DNA of 45,789 nucleotides, from NCBI GenBank assembly GCA_904420575.1, contig CAJFVW010000037.1:1-45789 (forward strand). The letters run 5' to 3'. This document shows, piece after piece, positions 39,447 to 45,789 of this stretch. The notes beneath the pieces were generated by a model. It saw only the letters and a program-made list of their open reading frames with translations, searched no databases and had not been told where the DNA came from. The DNA is from an uncultured Gordonibacter sp. GTDB taxonomy: Bacteria; Actinomycetota; Coriobacteriia; Coriobacteriales; Eggerthellaceae. The first letter of the stretch is position 1. Each line of letters opens with the position of its first letter. The position numbers were made by a program, and so were the translations under genes.

Positions 39447-40523
39447 ATGAACCAGGTCAGACCATCGGCGCCCCAGCTGGCAGGGTTGGAACCCTACGAT
39501 CCCAAGTACCTGCCCGCCCGCGCGCTGCTTTCGGCGAACGAGAACCCGCACGACGTGGACGAGGACGTGCGGCGCGCCGTCATGCGCGAACTCGGGCGTC
39601 TCCCGCTCAACCGCTACCCCGACCCGCTGGCGAACGACCTGCGCGACCTCATAGCCGAGGCGAACGGCTTGGGACGCGAGCAGGTGCTCGTGGGCAACGG
39701 CGGCGACGAGCTGCTGTTCAACCTGGCGCTGGCATGGGGCGGCCCGGGCCGCACCTTCCTCAACCTGCCGCCCACCTTTTCCGTGTACGACGCGAACGCG
39801 CGTCTCACGAACACCACGGTGGCGAACGTGCCGCGCCTGCCCGACTTCTCCATCGACGAAGACGCGGTGCTGGCGCGCGTGGCCGAAGGCGACATCGACT
39901 ACCTGGTGGTCACGAGCCCCAACAATCCCACGGGGAAGCTGGCCGACGAGGCGTTCCTCTACGCGCTGCTGGAAGCCACCGACGCGCTCGTGATGGTGGA
40001 CGAGGCGTACTTCGAATTCTCCCGCATGACCATGCGCCCTGCCCTGGAGCAGCACGAGAACCTGGTCATCCTGCGCACGTTTTCCAAGGCGTTCTCGCTT
40101 GCGGGCGTCCGCCTGGGGTACCTGCTGGGGAACGCCGCGGTCATCAGCGAGTTCGTGAAGGTGCGCCAGCCGTATTCCGTCGATGCCGTGTCGCAGGCCG
40201 TCGCGCGGGTGGTGTACGCGAACCGCGCGAAGTTCGAGCCGGGCATCACCGCCATCATCGCGGAGCGGCAGCGCGTGTTCGAGAGCCTGAAGAAGATCCC
40301 GGGCGTGACGCCGTTCCCCTCGGACGCGAACTACGTGCTGTTCCGCCTGGACCGTGCCGCCGAGGCGTGGCAGGCCCTGTACGAGAGCGGCATCCTCGTG
40401 CGCGACTTCTCGCGTGCGCCTATGTTGGAAGGCTGCCTGCGCGTGTCCATCGGCTCGCCCGAGGAGAACGACGCGTTTCTGGCCGCCCTGCGCGATTTCG
40501 AAATGGGAGGGAAACCGGCATGA
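39447..40523 (+). CDS. hisC: Histidinol-phosphate aminotransferase
   Basis: A 358-residue PLP aminotransferase of fold type I. Substrate-side RYPDPLANDLR and GNGGDELLFNLAL near the start, SPNNPTGKLA, VDEAYFEFSR, and the PLP lysine in RTFSKAFSLAGVRLGY. It makes histidinol phosphate from imidazole acetol phosphate with glutamate. AAAGGAAACGG lies upstream of the ATG, and the stop overlaps hisB as ATGA. Confidence 0.96.
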   Translation: MNQVRPSAPQLAGLEPYDPKYLPARALLSANENPHDVDEDVRRAVMRELGRLPLNRYPDPLANDLRDLIAEANGLGREQVLVGNGGDELLFNLALAWGGPGRTFLNLPPTFSVYDANARLTNTTVANVPRLPDFSIDEDAVLARVAEGDIDYLVVTSPNNPTGKLADEAFLYALLEATDALVMVDEAYFEFSRMTMRPALEQHENLVILRTFSKAFSLAGVRLGYLLGNAAVISEFVKVRQPYSVDAVSQAVARVVYANRAKFEPGITAIIAERQRVFESLKKIPGVTPFPSDANYVLFRLDRAAEAWQALYESGILVRDFSRAPMLEGCLRVSIGSPEENDAFLAALRDFEMGGKPA

Positions 40524-41116
40524 GCGAGCATCGGACGGCAAGCATCGTGCGCACGACGAAGGAGACGGACATCCGGTGCACGCTGGACCTGGACGGCACG
40601 GGCGTGGTGGACGTGGAAACGGGCGTGCCCTTCTTCGACCACATGCTGGACGCGTTCGGCCGCCACGGCCTGTTCGACCTGACCGTGCGCGCGCAGGGCG
40701 ACGTGGACGTGGACGCGCACCACACGGTGGAGGACACGGGCATCGTGCTTGGCCAGGCGTTTTCCACCGCGCTCGGCGACAAGCGCGGCATCACGCGCTT
40801 CGGCTCGCAGTTCGTGCCCATGGACGAGGCGCTGGTGCTGGCGGCGTGCGACGTGTCGGGGCGCGGTCAGCTGCACTACGACGTCGCGCTGCCCATCGAG
40901 ATCATCGGCACGTTCGACACCACGCTCGCCAAGGAGTTCTTCATAGCGCTCGCCGCCAACGCCGGCGTGACGTTGCATGTCCGCAGCTTTTCGGGCGAGA
41001 ACGTGCACCACCTCATAGAAGCCGCGTTCAAGGCCGCCGGCCGCGCGCTTTCCGCCGCGTGCGCGCTGAACCCCCGCATCGAAGGCGTGCTCCCTTCCAC
41101 GAAGGGCACGCTATGA
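40520..41116 (+). CDS. hisB: Imidazoleglycerol-phosphate dehydratase
   Basis: A 198-residue single-domain HisB. The metal-binding repeats VPFFDHMLDAFGRHG, DAHHTVEDTGIVLG and SGENVHHLIEAAFKA are complete. It lacks the histidinol-phosphatase domain found in some enterobacterial HisB, so that activity must come from another gene. Start overlaps hisC and stop overlaps hisH, both as ATGA. Confidence 0.97.
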   Translation: MSEHRTASIVRTTKETDIRCTLDLDGTGVVDVETGVPFFDHMLDAFGRHGLFDLTVRAQGDVDVDAHHTVEDTGIVLGQAFSTALGDKRGITRFGSQFVPMDEALVLAACDVSGRGQLHYDVALPIEIIGTFDTTLAKEFFIALAANAGVTLHVRSFSGENVHHLIEAAFKAAGRALSAACALNPRIEGVLPSTKGTL

Positions 41117-41796
41117 TCGTCGTCGTGGATTACCGCAAGGGAAACCTCAAGAGCGTCGAGCGCGGGCTGGCCTCGGCGGGCGGCGACGTGCGGGTCTCCG
41201 ACGATCCCGCGCTCATCGCGCAGGCCGACGCCATCGTGTTGCCGGGCGTGGGCGCGTTCGCCGATGCCGCCGCCACCATGCAGGCGCTTGGCCAGACCGA
41301 CGTCGTCCGCGGCCGCATCGCCGCCGGCGTGCCGTTCCTCGGCATCTGCCTGGGAATGCATCTCATGTTCGAGGAAGGCGTGGAAGGCGCGCCCGACGAG
41401 GACGACGAGGAGTCCACGCACAACGCGCGTGGCCTGGCCGTGCTGCCGGGCGTCGTGACGAAGATGCCCCGCGTCGATGCCGCCGGCCGCGCCTGCAAGG
41501 TGCCCCACGTGGGTTGGAACACCGTGGTTCCGCCGGCCTGCCAGCCGGCGGAACCTGCCGCCTTCGCCTTCCCCCTCTTCGCCGGCATCCATCCCGGCGA
41601 GCATTTCTACTTCACCCACGGCTACGTCGCGCCCGAAGGCCCGTTCGTCATCGGCGAGACGACGCACAGCACGACGTTCCCGAGCGCCGTCCAGTACGGC
41701 GACGTGGCGTTCGGCGTGCAGTTCCATCCCGAGAAGAGCTCGGACGCGGGCTCGCGGCTGCTGCGCAACTTCGTGTCCATAGTGAAAGGGGCGTGA
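41113..41796 (+). CDS. hisH: Imidazole glycerol phosphate synthase, glutaminase subunit
   Basis: A 227-residue class I glutamine amidotransferase that feeds ammonia to HisF. Catalytic Cys is in GICLGMHLMFEEG (about 76) and the His/Glu pair in FGVQFHPEKSS. Two extra stretches occur: an acidic loop (APDEDDEEST) and VPPACQPAE between VGWN and PLFAGI; the latter is encoded by a palindromic element shared with recQ. The extra loop sits outside the catalytic motifs. Start overlaps hisB as ATGA. Confidence 0.96.
   Translation: MIVVVDYRKGNLKSVERGLASAGGDVRVSDDPALIAQADAIVLPGVGAFADAAATMQALGQTDVVRGRIAAGVPFLGICLGMHLMFEEGVEGAPDEDDEESTHNARGLAVLPGVVTKMPRVDAAGRACKVPHVGWNTVVPPACQPAEPAAFAFPLFAGIHPGEHFYFTHGYVAPEGPFVIGETTHSTTFPSAVQYGDVAFGVQFHPEKSSDAGSRLLRNFVSIVKGA
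41526..41555. repeat. Palindromic element inside hisH (copy 2)
   Basis: GGTTCCGCCGGC (41526-41537), loop CTGCCA, GCCGGCGGAACC (41544-41555). Core differs from the recQ copy at one loop base and is read in the same frame as VPPACQPAE. Confidence 0.85.
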
Positions 41797-41801
41797 GCGC
41801 C

Positions 41802-42583
41802 GTGTACCTGCTGCCGGCCATCGACATCCTGGACGGGAAGGCCGTCCGCCTCGCCAAGGGCGACTACGACCGCGTGACCGTGTATAACGACGACCCCGCC
41901 GCGCAGGCGCAGGCGTTCGAGGATGCGGGCGCCACGTGGCTGCACGTCGTCGACCTGGACGGCGCGCGCTCGGGCCAGCCCGAGAACATCGCCATCATCG
42001 AACGCATCCTGAAGAAGACGCTGCTCAAGGTGGAGGTGGGCGGCGGCATCCGCTCGCTCGACACCATCGCGCGGCTGGCCGACGCGGGCGTGTCGCGCGT
42101 CGTCTTGGGCACCTCGCTCGTGGCCGACCCCGCCTTCGCCGAGGCCGCCGCCGCGCGCTATGGCGGGCTGCTCACGGCCGGCATCGACGCGAAGGGCGGG
42201 GAAGTGGCCGTGGCGGGCTGGCGAGAGGGCGCGGGCGTGGCGGCCGAGGAGCTGGCGCGCCACGTGGCGCAGCTGGGTTTTCGCCACCTCGTGTACACCG
42301 ACATCGCGCGCGACGGCATGCAGACGGGCGTCGACCCGCAGGCGTACGTGGCCATGGCGGCGGCCTTCGGGCATCCCGTCATTGCCTCGGGCGGCGTGGC
42401 CGGCGTGGCCGACATCGAGCGGTTGGGCGAGGTGGCCGGCAGCATCGAGGGCGTCATCGCGGGCCGCGCCGTCTACGAGGGCGCTCTCTCGGTGGAAGAG
42501 GGCGTGCGCGCATGCGACGAGGCCACCAGGCGTGCGGAAGCCGCCGCCGTGGCCGCCGATCCCTGTGGGATGGGAGGCGCGCC

Positions 42584-42590
<7 letters not shown>
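41802..42590 (+). CDS. hisA: ProFAR isomerase HisA
   Basis: A 262-residue TIM-barrel isomerase acting on the formimino-AICAR ribotide. [15 protein letters not shown] at the start, [24 protein letters not shown] and ASGGV are the family landmarks, with catalytic Asp residues in AIDI and TDIARDG. GTG at 41802 is chosen because AAAGGGG is 10 nt upstream; a GTG at 41793 would overlap the hisH stop but leaves almost no spacing. The last ~20 residues extend beyond the usual end. It overlaps hisF by 7 nt. Confidence 0.95.
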
Positions 42591-43348
<758 letters not shown>

Positions 43349-43447
43349 GGCGCCGGAAAGGGAATCCGGCCGAATCGCGCGGGCGCCGTCTGCGCAAGCG
43401 AGCGCCGTCTCGCCGCGGCCCTCCCCGAAGCCGCGGACCCGTTGCCT

Positions 43448-43477
43448 TTGCAGGAGGACATCGAAAACGGTTATGAT
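43448..43477 (+). promoter_or_regulatory. Candidate promoter of hisI
   Basis: TTGCAG (43448-43453), 18-nt spacer, TATGAT (43472-43477), 57 nt before the hisI start. Confidence 0.45.
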
Positions 43478-43533
43478 GGTGCCAGCGCGCAGTCGCCGCG
43501 CACCCATGCTGCCACCGCGAACAAGGAGCCGCC

Positions 43534-43854
43534 ATGCCTGACTTGCCCGAACTCGCCTACAACGCCGACGGCCTCGTTCCCTGCATCGTGCAGGACGCCG
43601 ACTCGCGCGAGGTGCTCATGATGGCGTGGATGAACGAGCAGTCGCTGCGCCTCACGCTCGAGCAGCGCACCACCTGGTTCTGGAGCCGCAGCCGCCAGGA
43701 GCTGTGGCACAAGGGCGCCACCTCGGGCAACACGCAAAGGCTCGCAGAGCTGCGCTACGACTGCGATGCCGACGCGCTGCTCGCGCTCGTGCATCCGGCC
43801 GGCCCCGCCTGCCACACCGGCGAGCGCAGCTGCTTCTACCGCGTCCTGGACTAG
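43534..43854 (+). CDS. hisI: Phosphoribosyl-AMP cyclohydrolase
   Basis: A 106-residue single-domain His[43 protein letters not shown], the DCDADALL motif, and [11 protein letters not shown] contain the zinc cysteines and Mg-binding aspartates. The HisE pyrophosphohydrolase domain that is often fused or adjacent is absent. AAGGAG is 6-7 nt before the ATG. Confidence 0.97.
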   Translation: MPDLPELAYNADGLVPCIVQDADSREVLMMAWMNEQSLRLTLEQRTTWFWSRSRQELWHKGATSGNTQRLAELRYDCDADALLALVHPAGPACHTGERSCFYRVLD

Positions 43855-44242
43855 CGCCCCGGCGGAAGCGCCGTCCGCCCGCAGGAGACGCCCGCCTTTC
43901 CGCCGGCGCGCCCGAACCTCCTGCTGTGCGGCCGCCCGAAGCGGGTATGCGCCCGAAGCGGGCCTACGCCCCGCGCCGGCACGGGCGGCGAACCCTTCGG
44001 CTTCATTACAAATCCACGTGAAAGGCCTTTTTCCTGCTTGAAGTGGCGCGGGACATACGTTACTATGGTTGTCATCGTCGAGGCGGCGCAGGACGCCGCC
44101 ATCCGTTTCTCCCCCGAGAGACGCAGATCGAAAGAAATCTAGCGAAACAGAGCCATCACCATTTTTGCATCCCTGTTCAGGCACCCATGCGCGCAGGCGC
44201 GCGCTTTCACAACACCAACCTGTCTATAAAAGGAGGATCCGG
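43855..44242. promoter_or_regulatory. Spacer with promoter and leader of the transaldolase gene
   Basis: No gene seen in 388 nt. GCCCGAAGCGGG is repeated and forms a small stem near 43950, possibly ending hisI. TTGAAG (44038-44043), 17-nt spacer, TACTAT (44061-44066) is a good promoter. The ~170-nt leader has a stem GGCGGCG (44082-44088) with CGCCGCC (44094-44100) and ends with AAAGGAGG at 44229-44236. Confidence 0.55.
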
Positions 44243-44923
44243 GTGAAATTCTTTCTGGACACCGCCGATCTGGCCGAGATCGAAGAGGCGGCCAGCTGGG
44301 GCGTGCTTGCCGGCGTGACCACGAACCCGACGCTGTATGCGCGGGTCGGAGGCCGGCTCGCCGACTTCCCCGACCACATCAAGCGCATCTGCGAGCTGGT
44401 CGACGGGCCGGTCTCGGCCGAAAGCGTGGCCATGACCCGCGACGAGATCGTCCGCGACGGCCGCGAGCTGGCATCCATCGCCCCCAACGTCGTGGTGAAG
44501 ATACCCACCATGGTCGAAGGCCTCGCAGCCACGCGCACGCTGGCGCAGGAGGGCATCCCGGTGAACATGACGCTGTGCTTCTCGGTGCCCCAGGCCATCA
44601 TGGCCGCTCGCGCCGGCGCACGCTACATCAGCCCCTTCGTCGGCCGGTTCGACGACATCTCCGAAGACGGCCTGGTCCAGCTGGAGCAGGTCGTGCAGGC
44701 CGTGGGAAACTACGACTTTTCCGAGAGCACGGCGGGCGGCGAGCAGGTGGAGATCATCGCCGCTTCCGTGCGCAGCGCGAACCACGTGGCCCAGGCCGCC
44801 CTCATGGGCGCCGACATCGCCACGGTACCGTTCGCCACGTTGAAGAAATGCGTGCAGCATCCCCTGACGGACCGCGGCCTTGACGCGTTCCTCAAGGACT
44901 GGGAGAAAGTGCAGAAGGCATGA
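44243..44923 (+). CDS. Short-form transaldolase / fructose-6-phosphate aldolase-like
   Basis: A 226-residue protein of the TalC/MipB type, about two thirds the length of classical transaldolases. KFFLDTADLAEIEEA at the start, GVTTNPTLYAR, VVKIPTMVEG with the Schiff-base lysine (about 90), NMTLCFSVPQAI and ISPFVGRFDDI are typical. It moves dihydroxyacetone units between sugar phosphates in the pentose phosphate pathway, or cleaves fructose-6-phosphate; sequence alone does not separate these. GTG start with an ideal AAAGGAGG. Followed 2 nt later by rho. Confidence 0.93.
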   Translation: MKFFLDTADLAEIEEAASWGVLAGVTTNPTLYARVGGRLADFPDHIKRICELVDGPVSAESVAMTRDEIVRDGRELASIAPNVVVKIPTMVEGLAATRTLAQEGIPVNMTLCFSVPQAIMAARAGARYISPFVGRFDDISEDGLVQLEQVVQAVGNYDFSESTAGGEQVEIIAASVRSANHVAQAALMGADIATVPFATLKKCVQHPLTDRGLDAFLKDWEKVQKA

Positions 44924-44925
44924 GC

Positions 44926-45789
44926 ATGAACGAAGTGATCGCACCGGTCGCCACCGAGGCCGCCGAGCAGGCCGTCCCGGCAAAGCCCCAGCAGCCCCGC
45001 CGCCGTGCGGCCGCCGCGAAGCGCCCCGCGGCCGAAGAAGCCGCCGCCGAGGCGCCGAAGCCCGCACGCCGGACGAAGAAGGACATCGACGCCCCTGCGC
45101 CCGAGGCGGCAGGCTCGCCTACGGAGCAGGCCTCCGACAAGCCGGCCGCCCGCATGAGAAGGACCCGCAAGCTGGCCATTCCGGACGCTGCAGAGGCTCC
45201 CGCGAAGGACGCGCCGCATGCCGCCTCCGAAGCCGCGCCGCGCCGCGAGGCGTCGGGCAAGCCCGAGGCGCCGCAGCGCCCGGAAGGCCAGCAGAGGCCG
45301 GGCCGCCCGCGCCAGGCCGCCCAGGGCAAGGCCGCGCCCGCGCGCAACAACAATAACAACAACGGCAAGAACGGCAACCGCCAGAACGCCGGTGGCGCCA
45401 AGCAGGGCAACGGCTCGTACAACAAGAACGCCAACGCCAACAACGCCAACAACGCCAACCACCGCCGCCAGCGCCGCCCGCACCAGGGGCAGAGCCGCGA
45501 AGTCGTGCCGAGCGTCAGCCGCGAGGAGCTGGCCAAGCTCAAGGTGGCCGACCTGCGGGCGAAGGCCGCCGAGCTCTCGATCGACCCGACCGGCCTCAAG
45601 AAGGCCGAGCTCGTGGAAGCCGTGTTCGACGCCAGCGTGAAGGCGGAAGGGTTCAACGAGGTCGCCGGCGTGCTGGACATCCTGGCCGACGGTTACGGCT
45701 TCTTGCGCACGCAGGGCTACCTGCCCAGCGAGACCGACGCCTACGTGGGGCTTTCCACCATCCGGCGCAACGGCCTGCGCAAGGGCGAC
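44926..45789 (+). CDS. rho: Transcription termination factor Rho, 5' part
   Basis: The first 288 codons of Rho, open to the right edge. Residues 1 to about 200 are a disordered, basic extension rich in Ala, Pro, Arg and then Asn/Gly (NNNNNNG, NANANNANNAN), as in many actinobacterial Rho proteins, where such inserts bind RNA and affect termination. Then the Rho N-terminal helix-extended-helix domain (REELAKLKVADLRAKAAEL) and the start of the RNA-binding domain with GVLDILADGYGFLRT and YVGLSTIRRNGLRKGD. ATG at 44926 has AGAAGG 7 nt upstream; the ATG at 44920 overlaps the transaldolase stop but is too close to it. ATPase motifs lie outside the window. Confidence 0.95.
   Translation, partial: MNEVIAPVATEAAEQAVPAKPQQPRRRAAAAKRPAAEEAAAEAPKPARRTKKDIDAPAPEAAGSPTEQASDKPAARMRRTRKLAIPDAAEAPAKDAPHAASEAAPRREASGKPEAPQRPEGQQRPGRPRQAAQGKAAPARNNNNNNGKNGNRQNAGGAKQGNGSYNKNANANNANNANHRRQRRPHQGQSREVVPSVSREELAKLKVADLRAKAAELSIDPTGLKKAELVEAVFDASVKAEGFNEVAGVLDILADGYGFLRTQGYLPSETDAYVGLSTIRRNGLRKGD

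Noticed and set aside
43349-43533. hisE between hisF and hisI
   Set aside because: The 185-nt gap is too small and no HisE motif is present in any frame.

Overview
The window is high-GC DNA with short operons on both strands, many ATGA/GTGA gene overlaps, GTG starts and oxygen-sensitive metabolism: a DMSO-reductase-family molybdoenzyme with an Fe-S partner, U32-family Fe-S proteins and an Fe-S aldo/keto reductase. Together with the secreted-type serpins, this suggests a gut anaerobe of the class Coriobacteriia, probably Eggerthellaceae (Eggerthella/Gordonibacter/Adlercreutzia-like). That placement is inferred from gene content, not from a marker search.

Layout. 1-1002: 5' part of asparagine synthase (asnB, minus). 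1320-2702: sodium-coupled amino-acid-type symporter. 2911-5210: an operon of a Tyr/Gly/Glu/Lys hexapeptide-repeat protein followed by two U32-family proteins, the most unusual system here. 5283-6347: ychF. 6442-12238: a redox locus with zinc-ribbon protein, small ferredoxin and molybdopterin oxidoreductase on the minus strand, and a divergent LysR regulator and MFS transporter on the plus strand. This architecture recalls the catechol-dehydroxylase loci of gut Eggerthellaceae. 12411-16200: Fe-S aldo/keto reductase, a LarE-like protein fused to a GNAT acetyltransferase, and an amidohydrolase. 16263-20409 (minus): two lipoprotein serpins bracketing an ECF sigma/anti-sigma pair whose sigma gene is frameshifted. 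20916-22967: recQ with an inserted palindromic segment. 23099-25327 (minus): PadR, DUF1700 and DUF4097 envelope operon with a perfect operator-like palindrome. 25376-26187: gene-free, repeat-rich spacer. 26188-29793: gatCAB. 29992-31969: RloA/RloB-type defence pair, with rloB frameshifted near its end. 32052-33405: small membrane protein and DUF2797 protein. 33640-35952: MerR regulator, larB and a short larC. 36280-43854: histidine biosynthesis, as a hisZ-hisG fusion, hisD, C, B, H, A, F, then hisI under its own promoter. hisE and a histidinol-phosphate phosphatase are not seen here. 44243-44923: transaldolase-like gene. 44926-45789: 5' part of rho.

Two themes cross the window. Nickel-pincer cofactor genes (larE-like, larB, larC) are present in two places, and two of the three are architecturally odd: LarE lacks its C-terminal part and carries a GNAT domain, and LarC lacks the LarC2 region. 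Second, palindromic repeats lie inside coding sequence. One element occurs in recQ and in hisH, in the same reading frame, encoding the same nine residues. Other long imperfect inverted repeats sit between genes. No rRNA, tRNA, complete insertion sequence, prophage or CRISPR array was recognised.
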